A stretch of DNA of 64,000 nt from Flavimaribacter sp039888615. Its GTDB lineage: Bacteria > Pseudomonadota > Alphaproteobacteria > Rhizobiales > Rhizobiaceae. Made by a program: the position numbers and the translations under genes. Of the stretch, positions 17,791-37,327 are shown one piece after another (within the stretch, counting starts at the first letter, position 1; the number at the start of each line of letters is the position of its first letter). The stretch lies in the NCBI GenBank assembly GCA_039888615.1, contig JBDQQS010000001.1. One strand, given 5' to 3'. Under the pieces are notes generated by a model. That model ran no database searches. It was given only the letters and a program-made list of their open reading frames with translations, and was not told the origin of the DNA.

Positions 17791-18021
17791 CTAGTCGGTC
17801 ATGACAGTCCAGCGCTTGTCTTTCGAAATCGGCGCGCATTCCTGAATGGATACGGTATCGCCGACCTTGAACTTGTTTTCCGCATCATGCGCCTTGTACT
17901 TCTTCGAGCGGCGCACGGTCTTCTGGAACATCGGGTGTGCGAAACGACGCTCGACGCTGACAACTACTGTCTTGTCGTTCTTGTCGCTGACAACGGTGCC
18001 CTGCAGGATACGTTTTGGCAT
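17791..18021 (-). CDS. rpsQ: 30S ribosomal protein S17
   Basis: 76 residues; MPKRILQGTVVSDKNDKTVVVSVERRFAHPMFQKTVRRSKKY is the S17 OB-fold core. A primary 16S rRNA-binding protein. Located 14 bp after rpmC. Confidence 0.98.
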   Translation of the reverse strand: MPKRILQGTVVSDKNDKTVVVSVERRFAHPMFQKTVRRSKKYKAHDAENKFKVGDTVSIQECAPISKDKRWTVMTD

Positions 18022-18035
18022 TGTTCTTGTGTCCT

Positions 18036-18236
18036 TTAAGCCTTGTCTGCAACCGCCTTCTGGCGGCTGATTGTCTTGACGCGGGCGATATCGCGGCGCA
18101 CTTCCTGGATACGCGACGTCTTCTCGAGCTGTCCGGTCGCCTTCTGGAAGCGAAGGTTGAACTGCTCTTTCTTGAGCTTCGCGAGCTCGTCGTTGAGCTG
18201 ATCATTGCTCATCGTACGAATGTCTGCGGCTTTCAT
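18036..18236 (-). CDS. rpmC: 50S ribosomal protein L29
   Basis: 66 residues; helical hairpin with LNDELAKLKKEQFNLRFQKATGQLEKTSRIQEVRRDIARVKTI. L29 lies at the tunnel exit, where signal recognition particle and trigger factor dock. Located 11 bp after rplP. Confidence 0.97.
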   Translation of the reverse strand: MKAADIRTMSNDQLNDELAKLKKEQFNLRFQKATGQLEKTSRIQEVRRDIARVKTISRQKAVADKA

Positions 18237-18247
18237 CGTTCCGATTC

Positions 18248-18661
18248 CTACTCTGCAATCCGTTGCACGAACCGCGTCTTGACCGACAGTTTGGCGGCTC
18301 CGAGACGCAGCGCTTCGCGCGCGATGTCTTCTGCGACGCCGTCGATTTCAAACATGATCCGGCCCGGCTTGACCTTGGCCGCCCAGTAATCGACGGAACC
18401 CTTGCCCTTACCCATGCGGACTTCGGTCGGCTTCGACGAAACCGGCACGTCCGGGAAGACGCGGATCCACACGCGACCGGCGCGCTTCATGTGACGGGTG
18501 ATGGCGCGGCGAGCAGCTTCAATCTCGCGCGCATTCACGCGGTTCGGTTCCTGGGCCTTCAGACCATAGGAACCGAAAGTCAGGTCCGTTCCGCCCGAAG
18601 CGACGCCCCGGATGCGGCCCTTGTGCTGCTTGCGATACTTTGTACGCTTTGGCTGCAACAT
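18248..18661 (-). CDS. rplP: 50S ribosomal protein L16
   Basis: 137 residues; MLQPKRTKYRKQHKGRIRGVASGGTDLTFGSYGLKA and RVFPDVPVSSKPTEVRMGKGKGSVDYW. L16 organises the aminoacyl-tRNA binding site. Spaced 36 bp after rpsC. Confidence 0.98.
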   Translation of the reverse strand: MLQPKRTKYRKQHKGRIRGVASGGTDLTFGSYGLKAQEPNRVNAREIEAARRAITRHMKRAGRVWIRVFPDVPVSSKPTEVRMGKGKGSVDYWAAKVKPGRIMFEIDGVAEDIAREALRLGAAKLSVKTRFVQRIAE

Positions 18662-18697
18662 TTCTTATTCTCCGAACTTGGCCTGCCGCGCGCGCAA

Positions 18698-19405
18698 TCA
18701 GGCGCTTTCGCGGCGGCGATTACTGCTGCCCTGGTTATCGCTACTGGTGGCGCGGCGCTCCGAAGCCATGGGATCATGTTCCAGGATTTCTCCCTTGAAG
18801 ATCCAGACTTTGATGCCGCAGACGCCGTAGGCGGTGTGGGCTTCGGCTGTGCCGTAGTCGATATCGGCGCGCAGCGTGTGAAGCGGAACGCGGCCTTCAC
18901 GATACCACTCGGTGCGAGCGATTTCGGCGCCGCCAAGGCGACCACCGCAGGTGATGCGGATGCCCTCAGCGCCGAGACGCATGGCGGACTGCACCGCGCG
19001 CTTCATGGCGCGACGGAACGCAACGCGGCGCTCGAGCTGCTGTGCGATCGACTGCGCAACCAGGTTGGCGTCGATTTCCGGCTTGCGCACTTCAACAATG
19101 TTGAGATGCGTTTCCGCATTGGTCATGACCGCCAGCTTGCGGCGCAGCTTCTCGATGTCCGCGCCTTTCTTGCCGATGATCAGACCGGGACGGGCCGAGT
19201 GGATAGAGATGCGGCACTTCTTGTGCGGACGCTCGATAACGATTTTCGAGATCGCAGCCTGCTTCAGCTCCTTGTTCAGGTATTCGCGGATCTTCAGATC
19301 CTCCTGAAGCAGCGCGCCGTATTCACCCTTCTCGGCGAACCAGCGGGAATCCCACGTCCGGTTGATGCCAAGGCGAAAGCCTACTGGATTGATCTTCTGG
19401 CCCAT
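18698..19405 (-). CDS. rpsC: 30S ribosomal protein S3
   Basis: 235 residues; MGQKINPVGFRLGINRTWDSRWFA, a KH domain with PGLIIGKKGADIEKLR, and the C-terminal domain GAEGIRITCGGRLGGAEIARTEWYREGRVPLHTLRADIDYG. S3 lines the mRNA entry tunnel with helicase function. The start overlaps the final base of the rplV stop codon. Confidence 0.98.
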   Translation of the reverse strand: MGQKINPVGFRLGINRTWDSRWFAEKGEYGALLQEDLKIREYLNKELKQAAISKIVIERPHKKCRISIHSARPGLIIGKKGADIEKLRRKLAVMTNAETHLNIVEVRKPEIDANLVAQSIAQQLERRVAFRRAMKRAVQSAMRLGAEGIRITCGGRLGGAEIARTEWYREGRVPLHTLRADIDYGTAEAHTAYGVCGIKVWIFKGEILEHDPMASERRATSSDNQGSSNRRRESA

Positions 19406-19794
19406 TATGCGGCCTCCTCGGTTTCTTCAACTTCGCGCACGACGATGGTCAGGTGCGAGAACGGCTTTTCAATCCGCGACGCTCTTCCGCGACCACGCGC
19501 GTGGAAGCGCTTCATGACGATTGACTTGCCGACATAGGCTTCTGATACGATCAGGGAGTCGACGTCGAGATCATGATTGTTCTCTGCGTTGGCGATTGCC
19601 GATTCCAGTGTCTTCTTCACGGTTTCGGAGATGCGCTTGCGCGAAAACTCGAGATCGGCGAGCGCACGATCAACCTTCTTGCCGCGGATCATGGCAGCAA
19701 CAAGATTGAGTTTCTGCGGGCTGACGCGAATCGTGCGAGCAACCGCTTTCGCCTCATTGTCCTTCAATCGGCGCTCGGCCTTGGCCTTGCCCAT
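19405..19794 (-). CDS. rplV: 50S ribosomal protein L22
   Basis: 129 residues; AKAVARTIRVSPQKLNLVAAMIRGKKVDRALADLEFSRKR and the C-terminal beta hairpin MKRFHARGRGRASRIEKPFSHLTIVV that reaches into the exit tunnel. Its stop codon shares one base with the rpsC start. Confidence 0.98.
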   Translation of the reverse strand: MGKAKAERRLKDNEAKAVARTIRVSPQKLNLVAAMIRGKKVDRALADLEFSRKRISETVKKTLESAIANAENNHDLDVDSLIVSEAYVGKSIVMKRFHARGRGRASRIEKPFSHLTIVVREVEETEEAA

Positions 19795-19796
19795 TG

Positions 19797-20075
19797 TTAC
19801 TTCCTCTTCGCTTTCTTATCCGCGCCATGACCGTAATAGGTCCGCGTCGGGGAAAATTCACCGAGCTTGTGGCCCACCATGTCTTCCGACACAGACACCG
19901 GCACATGCTTGCTGCCATTGTAGACGCCAAAGGTCAGACCAACGAACTGCGGCAGGATCGTGGAACGACGGCTCCACGTCTTGATTACTTCGTTGCGACC
20001 GCTTTCGCGCACCTTCTCGGCTTTCTTGAGAAGATAGCCGTCAACGAACGGACCTTTCCAAACTGAACGAGCCAC
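19797..20075 (-). CDS. rpsS: 30S ribosomal protein S19
   Basis: 92 residues; MARSVWKGPFVDGYLLKKAE, TWSRRSTILPQFVGLTFGVYNG and KLGEFSPTRTYYGHGADKKAKRK. S19 sits in the 30S head with S13. It is 2 bp upstream of rplV. Confidence 0.98.
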   Translation of the reverse strand: MARSVWKGPFVDGYLLKKAEKVRESGRNEVIKTWSRRSTILPQFVGLTFGVYNGSKHVPVSVSEDMVGHKLGEFSPTRTYYGHGADKKAKRK

Positions 20076-20090
20076 GTGAGACTTCCTCTC

Positions 20091-20927
20091 TTACTTCTTG
20101 CGCTGATGACGCGAGCGCATAATGAACTTGTCGGTCTGCTTGTTCGACCGGGTGCGTTTGCCCTTGGTCGGCTTGCCCCACGGGGTAACCGGGTGACGAC
20201 CGCCGGACGTGCGACCCTCACCACCGCCATGCGGGTGATCGACAGGGTTCATGACGACGCCGCGAACGTGCGGACGCTTGCCGAGCCAGCGCGTACGACC
20301 AGCCTTGCCGTCATTGCGGTTTGCGTTGTCCGGATTGGACACAGCGCCGACAGTCGCCAGACAGCTGCCCGGAACGAGACGCTGCTCGCCGGAATTCAGT
20401 CTGAGGATCGCCATGCCCTGGTCGCGACCGACCAGCTGCACGTAAGCGCCTGCAGAGCGAGCGATCTGACCGCCCTTGGCGGGCTTCATCTCGACGTTGT
20501 GCACAATGGTGCCAACCGGCATGGACTGCAGCGGCATGGCGTTGCCCGGCTTCACGTCGACGGCCGACCCGGACGAGACGACCTTGTCGCCTGCGGCGAG
20601 CCGCTGCGGCGCCAGGATGTAGGCCTGTTCGCCATCGTCATAATTGACGAGAGCAATGAACGCGGTCCGGTTAGGATCGTATTCCAGACGCTCGACCGTG
20701 CCTTCCACATCGAACTTGCGACGCTTGAAGTCAACCAGGCGATAGGTCCGCTTGTGTCCGCCGCCACGATGGCGAACGGTCATACGACCCGTGTTGTTGC
20801 GGCCGCCCTTGGAGGACAGACCTTCGGTCAGGTGCTTGACCGGCTTGCCCTTGTACAGACCCGAGCGATCGACGATCACCAGCTGACGCTGGCTTGGCGT
20901 GGTCGGCTTGAATGATTTCAGTGCCAT
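20091..20927 (-). CDS. rplB: 50S ribosomal protein L2
   Basis: 278 residues; RVERLEYDPNRTAFIALVNYDDGE-type core, AGAYVQLVGRDQGMAILRLNSGE, and the C-terminal HPHGGGEGRTSGGRHPVTPWGKPTKG containing the conserved histidine close to the peptidyl transferase centre. It is followed 15 bp later by rpsS. Confidence 0.98.
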   Translation of the reverse strand: MALKSFKPTTPSQRQLVIVDRSGLYKGKPVKHLTEGLSSKGGRNNTGRMTVRHRGGGHKRTYRLVDFKRRKFDVEGTVERLEYDPNRTAFIALVNYDDGEQAYILAPQRLAAGDKVVSSGSAVDVKPGNAMPLQSMPVGTIVHNVEMKPAKGGQIARSAGAYVQLVGRDQGMAILRLNSGEQRLVPGSCLATVGAVSNPDNANRNDGKAGRTRWLGKRPHVRGVVMNPVDHPHGGGEGRTSGGRHPVTPWGKPTKGKRTRSNKQTDKFIMRSRHQRKK

Positions 20928-20952
20928 AGTCTCTTATCCTCTGGTCCTGCCG

Positions 20953-21246
20953 TCAAAGACCGGTCGTGACGTCGACGGACTCGCCTTCGACCAGCGTCAC
21001 GATTGCCTTCTTGACGTCGCTCTGCCGGCCAATGGATCCGCGGAAACGCTTCACCTTGCCTTTGCGAACGTGCGTGTTGACCGCCTTGACCTTGACGCCG
21101 AACAGCGCCTCGACAGCCGCCTTGATCTGCGGCTTGGTAGCGGTGCGCGCGACATTGAACACGACCTGGTTCTGGTCGGAGATCAGGGTCGATTTTTCTG
21201 TAATCACCGGCGAGGTGATTACGTCGTAGTGACGAAGATCAGTCAT
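20953..21246 (-). CDS. rplW: 50S ribosomal protein L23
   Basis: 97 residues; YDVITSPVITEKSTLISDQNQVVFNVARTATKPQIKAAVEALFGVKVKAVNT. L23 lies at the exit tunnel and recruits trigger factor. Its start overlaps the rplD stop by 4 bp. Confidence 0.98.
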   Translation of the reverse strand: MTDLRHYDVITSPVITEKSTLISDQNQVVFNVARTATKPQIKAAVEALFGVKVKAVNTHVRKGKVKRFRGSIGRQSDVKKAIVTLVEGESVDVTTGL

Positions 21247-21863
21247 TTGAACCGCTCCTCAAGCGCTTCGACGGCAGACTTGCTCAGGACAAGCTTGCTC
21301 CGGCGCAAAATGTCGTAAACGTTGATGCCCTGCACCGGCAGCACATCCACATTCGGAATGTTGCGGGCCGCAAGAGCGAAGTTGTTGTCCAGTTCGACGC
21401 CGCCGATGAACAGCGCGTTGGAAACGCCGAGCTTCTCGAGCGATCCGGACAGCGTCTTCGTCTTGGCTTCCTTGGCGGCGAGGTCGTCGATGACGATGAT
21501 TTCATCGGCTTTCGCCTTGACGGAAAGAGCGTGACGCAAAGCCAGAGCGCGAACCTTCTTCGGCAAACCGATCGAATGATCTCGAACAACCGGGCCATGC
21601 GCCTTGCCGCCGCCACGGAACTGTGGCGCGCGAGCAGAAGAGTGACGAGCGCGGCCCGTGCCCTTCTGACGGAACATCTTGGCGCCGGTGCGGGAAATCT
21701 CCGAACGGCCCTTGGTCTTGTGGGTGCCCTGCTGCTTGCGCGCAAGCTGCCAGCGAACCATGCGCTGCAAAATGTCATCGCGCGGCTCGAGACCGAAAAC
21801 GGTATCGGACAGCGATACCTTGCCGGCGTCCTTGCCTTCGAGGGTTGTTACCTTAATGTCCAT
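21243..21863 (-). CDS. rplD: 50S ribosomal protein L4
   Basis: 206 residues; DIKVTTLEGKDAGKVSLSDTVFG, the extended loop KTKGRSEISRTGAKMFRQKGTGRARHSSARAPQFRGGGKAHGP that enters the tunnel, and NVDVLPVQGINVYDIL. In E. coli L4 represses the S10 operon. It overlaps rplC by one base (21863) and rplW by 4 bp. Confidence 0.98.
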   Translation of the reverse strand: MDIKVTTLEGKDAGKVSLSDTVFGLEPRDDILQRMVRWQLARKQQGTHKTKGRSEISRTGAKMFRQKGTGRARHSSARAPQFRGGGKAHGPVVRDHSIGLPKKVRALALRHALSVKAKADEIIVIDDLAAKEAKTKTLSGSLEKLGVSNALFIGGVELDNNFALAARNIPNVDVLPVQGINVYDILRRSKLVLSKSAVEALEERFK

Positions 21864-22588
21864 TATTCGGCTCCCTCAGCACTCTGTTCAGCCGGCGCTG
21901 CTTTCGCAGCGGCTGCCGCACGCAAACCGGCCGGACGCGGCGCGTCATCGGGAACGGCGATCTTGGTGGCGTCGCGAACAAGGATCCAGGACCCCTTGGA
22001 GCCGGGAACGGCGCCCTTGATCAGAATGAGGCCGCGATCGGAATCGGTCGAAACGACCTCCAGGTTCTGGGTTGTCACGCGGGTGCTGCCCATGTGACCG
22101 GCCATTTTCTTGCCCTTGAACACCTTGCCCGGATCCTGGCACTGTCCGGTCGAACCATGCGAACGGTGCGAAACCGACACGCCGTGGGTGGCGCGCAGGC
22201 CGCCGAAATTGTGCCGCTTCATCGCGCCGGCGAATCCCTTACCGACGGACGTGCCGGTGACATCGACCTTCTGTCCGGGAACGAAGTGTTCGGCGGTCAG
22301 TTCGGAACCAATCTCAAGCATGTTGTCAGTCGACACGCGGAATTCCGCGAGCTTTGCCTTCGGCTCAACCTTGGCGGCGGCGAAGTGGCCGCGCATCGGC
22401 TTCGTCGTGTTTTTCGGCTTGGCCATGCCGGCGCCCAACTGGACAGCCGTGTAGCCATTCTTTTCCTCAGTGCGCTGGGCGACAACCTGACAGTTCTTCA
22501 AACGCAGAACAGTCACCGGAACATGTTCCCCGGCGTCATTGTAGACGCGGGTCATCCCAACCTTCTGTGCTATAACTCCTGAACGCAT
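21863..22588 (-). CDS. rplC: 50S ribosomal protein L3
   Basis: 241 residues; MRSGVIAQKVGMTRVYNDAGEHVPVTVLRLKNCQVV and GMKRHNFGGLRATHGVSVSHRSHGSTGQCQDPGKVFKGKKMAGHMG, an L3 hallmark with its Gln methylation site. The start is ATG 22588, preceded by AAGGA with 8-nt spacing; the in-frame ATG six codons upstream has no ribosome binding site. The C-terminus carries an Ala/Glu-rich tail. Confidence 0.97.
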   Translation of the reverse strand: MRSGVIAQKVGMTRVYNDAGEHVPVTVLRLKNCQVVAQRTEEKNGYTAVQLGAGMAKPKNTTKPMRGHFAAAKVEPKAKLAEFRVSTDNMLEIGSELTAEHFVPGQKVDVTGTSVGKGFAGAMKRHNFGGLRATHGVSVSHRSHGSTGQCQDPGKVFKGKKMAGHMGSTRVTTQNLEVVSTDSDRGLILIKGAVPGSKGSWILVRDATKIAVPDDAPRPAGLRAAAAAKAAPAEQSAEGAE

Positions 22589-22670
22589 TGGTTCATCCTT
22601 GTCCATTTTTGGTTCCGGTCTTGCGCGAGTTCCACGAGGGTTTTTCGCAACCGACCCCAGAAACTGCTCC

Positions 22671-22979
22671 TTAGAGCTTGATTTCCACGTCTACGCCTGC
22701 AGCCAGATCGAGCTTCATAAGGGCATCCACCGTCTGCGGCGTCGGGTCGACGATATCGAGAAGCCTCTTGTGGGTCCGCATCTCGAACTGCTCGCGACTC
22801 TTCTTGTCGATATGGGGCGAGCGGTTGACCGTGAATTTTTCAATTCTGGTCGGCAGCGGAACCGGTCCACGCACACTCGCGCCGGTGCGTTTGGCCGTCG
22901 ATACGATTTCACGTGTCGACGCATCGAGAATCCGATGATCAAACGCCTTCAGGCGGATACGGATGTTCTGGCCGTTCAT
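22671..22979 (-). CDS. rpsJ: 30S ribosomal protein S10 (NusE)
   Basis: 102 residues; MNGQNIRIRLKAFDHRILDASTREIVSTAKRTGASVRGPVPLPTR and HIDKKSREQFEMRTHKRLLDI. Besides its 30S-head role, S10 is NusE and partners with NusB and NusG in antitermination. First gene of the S10 operon, 132 bp after the tuf stop and behind the tuf terminator. Confidence 0.98.
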   Translation of the reverse strand: MNGQNIRIRLKAFDHRILDASTREIVSTAKRTGASVRGPVPLPTRIEKFTVNRSPHIDKKSREQFEMRTHKRLLDIVDPTPQTVDALMKLDLAAGVDVEIKL

Positions 22980-23045
22980 TCGACTTAATCCTCAGTTTCA
23001 AAACAACCGGGCACTTCTGGTCCGGCCCGTTTTCGTTCGTTTCGG

Positions 23046-23061
23046 TGCGGATCGATCCGCA
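23046..23061. promoter_or_regulatory. 16-bp perfect palindrome upstream of rpsJ
   Basis: tgcggatcgatccgca reads the same on both strands. It lies between the tuf terminator and rpsJ, about 67 bp before the rpsJ start. It could be a small RNA hairpin or a protein-binding site for S10-operon control; neither is shown. Confidence 0.4.
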
Positions 23062-23067
23062 TCAACA

Positions 23068-23097
23068 AAGACGCGCCGCGTTGCGGCGGCGCGTCTT
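23068..23097 (-). terminator. Hairpin terminator after tuf
   Basis: Perfect 12-bp stem aagacgcgccgc / gcggcgcgtctt with a 6-nt loop, 15 bp past the tuf stop codon. On the minus strand it is followed by TTGTTG, a weak U tract, so partial read-through into rpsJ is plausible. Confidence 0.65.
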
Positions 23098-23111
23098 GAA
23101 TTCCAGCGGAA

Positions 23112-24287
<1,176 letters not shown>

Positions 24288-24350
24288 CTTGGCTCTCCGT
24301 ATTTCCTCGCCCGAAAGGGCTTTTATTTCTGTTGTTCAGTTCAGCCCTTG

Positions 24351-26441
<2,091 letters not shown>

Positions 26442-26474
26442 TTCAGTGCCTTTCGATGCGTAAATTCGTAAAAC

Positions 26475-26945
26475 TTACCAGCGGTAATGCGAGAACGCGC
26501 GGTTGGCGTCAGCCATCTTGTGCGTGTCTTCGCGCTTCTTGACGGCGTTGCCGCGGTTGTTCGCCGCATCCATGAGTTCGCCCGAAAGGCGCTCGATCAT
26601 GGTTGTCTCGTTGCGATTGCGCGCGGCGCTGATCAGCCAACGGATCGCGAGCGCCTGGCGGCGCTCCGGACGAACATCCACCGGAACCTGGTAGGTGGCG
26701 CCGCCAACACGGCGCGAACGAACCTCAACCTGCGGAGCGACATTGTCGAGAGCAGCGTGGAACGTGCCGACCGGCTCCTGCTTGGTCTTGTCTTCGATGA
26801 TGTCGAATGCACCGTACACGATGCCTTCAGCTACGGACTTCTTGCCGTCGAGCATGATGGCGTTCATGAACTTGGTGATGACGAGATCGCCGAATTTCGG
26901 ATCCGGGTTGATCTCACGTTTTTCTGCACTGTGACGTCGGGACAT
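26475..26945 (-). CDS. rpsG: 30S ribosomal protein S7
   Basis: 156 residues; MSRRHSAEKREINPDPKFGDLVITKFMNAIMLDGKKSVAEGIVYGA and RRVGGATYQVPVDVRPERRQALAIRWLI. S7 nucleates assembly of the 30S head and represses the str operon in E. coli. It is 46 bp after rpsL. Confidence 0.98.
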   Translation of the reverse strand: MSRRHSAEKREINPDPKFGDLVITKFMNAIMLDGKKSVAEGIVYGAFDIIEDKTKQEPVGTFHAALDNVAPQVEVRSRRVGGATYQVPVDVRPERRQALAIRWLISAARNRNETTMIERLSGELMDAANNRGNAVKKREDTHKMADANRAFSHYRW

Positions 26946-26991
26946 GGTCTAGTCTCTCAACTATCGCTGGATGACCAGCAAAATGATTGTC

Positions 26992-27363
26992 TTACTTCGG
27001 ACGCTTCGCGCCATACTTGGAACGGCGCTGCTTGCGGTCCTTGACACCCTGGGTGTCGAGAACTCCGCGGATGATGTGATAGCGAACGCCGGGAAGGTCC
27101 TTCACACGGCCGCCGCGGATCATCACGACGGAGTGCTCCTGAAGGTTATGCCCCTCGCCCGGAATGTATCCGATAACTTCAAAGCCGTTGGTCAGGCGGA
27201 TTTTGGCCACCTTGCGAAGCGCCGAGTTCGGCTTCTTCGGAGTCGTTGTGTAAACACGGGTGCAAACGCCGCGTTTCTGCGGGTTGGCGTCCAGTGCAGG
27301 AACCTTGTTACGCTTGACCGGCACCTGGCGCGGCTTGCGAATCAACTGGTTTACGGTTGGCAT
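26992..27363 (-). CDS. rpsL: 30S ribosomal protein S12
   Basis: 123 residues; decoding-centre protein. KKPNSALRKVAKIRL and GGRVKDLPGVRYHIIRG carry the lysines whose mutation gives streptomycin resistance elsewhere; both are the sensitive, wild-type residues here. First gene of the str operon, with a leader of roughly 230 nt from the promoter at 27600-27628. Confidence 0.98.
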   Translation of the reverse strand: MPTVNQLIRKPRQVPVKRNKVPALDANPQKRGVCTRVYTTTPKKPNSALRKVAKIRLTNGFEVIGYIPGEGHNLQEHSVVMIRGGRVKDLPGVRYHIIRGVLDTQGVKDRKQRRSKYGAKRPK

Positions 27364-27784
27364 TCAACCATCCTCATATAATTCTTCATGTTGCCCTCGC
27401 GGGCGTTTCCCGTGCACGCATACTCATGCGCAAACGGGCAAACCCGCCATTGGCGGCTTGCCCAAAAAATGCAGAGGACACGGAAACCGTGTCGTGCTTG
27501 CAGCATTTTGTATCAACGTGCAGTTTGAACCGTGTCTGGAGCGAACTTCAGGACGAGTCATCCCGAACCAGCAAACTCCACATCAGCTCTGGTGGCGCGT
27601 ACATACTGATTGGCTTGGACATCGTCAAGACCGGAACCGAATTATTGTGAAACTAATTCGGCGTTTGGCGGCCTCGCGGCGGGGTCCGCGGCATTATTCC
27701 AGGTCAAACCGCCCCTTCCCTTGTGCCTCGCGACAGAAACATGCAGAAAGAGCCGAATCAACAGGGCGACCACGGAGAAGCAGC
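27364..27784. other. Intergenic region with the str operon leader
   Basis: 421 bp between rpsL (minus) and the small plus-strand gene. It holds the rpsL promoter (27600-27628) and the transcribed leader. In the leader a hairpin with arms gggcaa..cgcc / ggcg..ttgccc spans 27436-27463, and a small gccc-tcgc-gggc hairpin lies at 27393-27404. The hairpins could serve S7/S12 feedback control, which is an inference. No promoter for the plus-strand gene was convincingly found. Confidence 0.6.
27600..27628 (-). promoter_or_regulatory. Sigma70-like promoter of the str operon
   Basis: Read on the minus strand: TTGACG, exactly 17 bp spacer, TATGTA. It is preceded by C as in the CTTGAC boxes typical of alphaproteobacterial housekeeping promoters. 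It sits about 240 bp upstream of the rpsL start codon. Confidence 0.7.
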
Positions 27785-28060
27785 ATGCAGGCGGAGGACG
27801 AAGACGAGCCGATCGTGTTCATCATCATCGGCAAGGCCTTCCTGGACAAGGACGAAGACCCGATCGACGTCCATATTATTCTTTCGGCGCCGGACGACGA
27901 CACCGCCGTGCGCGAAACCCTCAACGCGATGGCCAGCGAAGGCTACGTGGAAGCCGAACTCGACCAGATCGGCGTTATGGAAGGCATGCCGGACGACGAA
28001 CCGTACGCCTCGGCCTACCAGGGCGCCGTCGAAGGGGAAGTTTCGATTGTCACCTTTTGA
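27785..28060 (+). CDS. Small acidic conserved-looking hypothetical protein
   Basis: 91 residues, strongly acidic (MQAEDEDEPIVFIIIGKAFLDKDEDPI...), with a hydrophobic beta strand VFIIIG, an aspartate-rich turn, an ILSAPDDDTAVRETLNAMASEGY segment and a hydrophobic C-terminus. No signal peptide or recognised domain. The start ATG has GGAG about 7 nt upstream. It is the only plus-strand gene inside more than 40 kb of ribosomal and RNA polymerase genes, and it converges on rpoC with which it shares a bidirectional terminator. The fold looks like a small alpha/beta protein, possibly regulatory; I do not recognise the family. Confidence 0.75.
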   Translation: MQAEDEDEPIVFIIIGKAFLDKDEDPIDVHIILSAPDDDTAVRETLNAMASEGYVEAELDQIGVMEGMPDDEPYASAYQGAVEGEVSIVTF

Positions 28061-28111
28061 CGTTGAAACCGCTTGAGCCCAAAGCCGTATTCTCCGAATC
28101 AGCCCAAAAAT

Positions 28112-28144
28112 GAAGAACCCGGCTCGCAAGAGCCGGGTTCTTTC
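28112..28144. terminator. Bidirectional terminator between the small gene and rpoC
   Basis: Stem gaagaacccggctc / gagccgggttcttt(c) with loop gcaa. On the minus strand, after rpoC, it ends with T-rich CTTCATTTTT; on the plus strand it ends GTTCTTTC. Convergent genes on both sides support a shared role. Confidence 0.85.
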
Positions 28145-28170
28145 AGTTTCAAAAAGGCGTTGCGGAGAAG

Positions 28171-32385
<4,215 letters not shown>

Positions 32386-32519
32386 GCCTGTCTCCTTCGC
32401 GGGGTTCTACCCCTGTTTGGCGTCATGTCCGGCTGGTTCCGGAATCGGTGTCATGACGCCTGTATAAATCCTGTCTCTCGTTATGGCCATTTTGCGGCGA
32501 TTGGATCCGCAATGGCTGG

Positions 32520-32553
32520 AACCGGCGCGCGTTTGCCTCCACGCGCGCCGGTT
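32520..32553 (-). other. GC-rich 12-bp hairpin between rpoB and rpoC
   Basis: Perfect 12-bp inverted repeat aaccggcgcgcg / cgcgcgccggtt with a 10-nt loop, 5 bp past the rpoB stop codon. No T run follows. It is probably a processing, stability or ribosome-release element in the rpoBC mRNA rather than a terminator. Confidence 0.6.
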
Positions 32554-32558
32554 CATCA

Positions 32559-36704
<4,146 letters not shown>

Positions 36705-36792
36705 CGGAGCTCCTTCGTATCTTGCATTCGGGCCTGCACCGGACGAAGCCGCTGGCCAGGGGACTTCGCAAAAAACGGGTCTTTGAGAACCC

Positions 36793-36879
36793 ATTACCCA
36801 AGGACCCATTTCGGGCTCTTGGGTAATCAGTTCAGGGTTTTCCTGAAGCGGCGCGGAACGGGAAATCCCGCACCGCGCC
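36793..36879 (-). other. Hairpin cluster in the rplL-rpoB gap
   Basis: Two strong inverted repeats: attacccaag / cttgggtaat (36793-36827, perfect 10 bp, with a further partly paired inner stem) and ggcgcgg / ccgcgcc (36850-36879, with inner ggga/tccc). A smaller aacgg-aaaaa-ccgtt hairpin lies next to the rplL stop. This is the position of the attenuator and RNase III site of the E. coli rplJL-rpoBC operon, so a similar dosage-setting role is likely. Confidence 0.6.
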
Positions 36880-36894
36880 GAAACGGAAAAACCG

Positions 36895-37272
36895 TTATTT
36901 AAGCTCGACTTTAGCGCCTGCTTCTTCGAGCTTCTTCTTGATTTCCTCGGCTTCCGCCTTGGCAACGCCTTCCTTGACAGGCTTCGGCGCGCCTTCGACC
37001 AGATCCTTGGCTTCCTTCAGTCCAAGGCCGGTGATCGCACGGACTTCCTTGATCACGTTGATCTTCTTGTCGCCGGCTTCGGCGAGAACAACGTCAAATT
37101 CGTCCTTTTCTTCAGCAGCAGCGGCTTCGCCGGCGCCGCCTGCAGCAGCAGCAACCGCTACCGGCGCGGCAGCAGAAACGCCCCAATGCTCCTCGAGCAT
37201 CTTCGAAAGCTCTGCAGCTTCCAGGACTGTAAGGTTCGAGAGGTCTTCTACAATCTTGGCAAGATCAGCCAT
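36895..37272 (-). CDS. rplL: 50S ribosomal protein L7/L12
   Basis: 125 residues; N-terminal dimerisation domain ADLAKIVEDLSNLTVLEAAELSKMLEE, an Ala/Gly hinge (AAAPVAVAAAAGGAGEAAAAEE), and the C-terminal factor-binding domain VLAEAGDKKINVIKEVRAITGLGLKEAKDLVEGAPKPVKEG. The acidic stalk protein recruits GTPase factors. It follows rplJ after 55 bp. Confidence 0.98.
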   Translation of the reverse strand: MADLAKIVEDLSNLTVLEAAELSKMLEEHWGVSAAAPVAVAAAAGGAGEAAAAEEKDEFDVVLAEAGDKKINVIKEVRAITGLGLKEAKDLVEGAPKPVKEGVAKAEAEEIKKKLEEAGAKVELK

Positions 37273-37327
37273 TTTTCAGTTTCCTTAGGTTCGGTTCGAA
37301 CTGGTTCGTATTACAGCGAAGGTCCGC

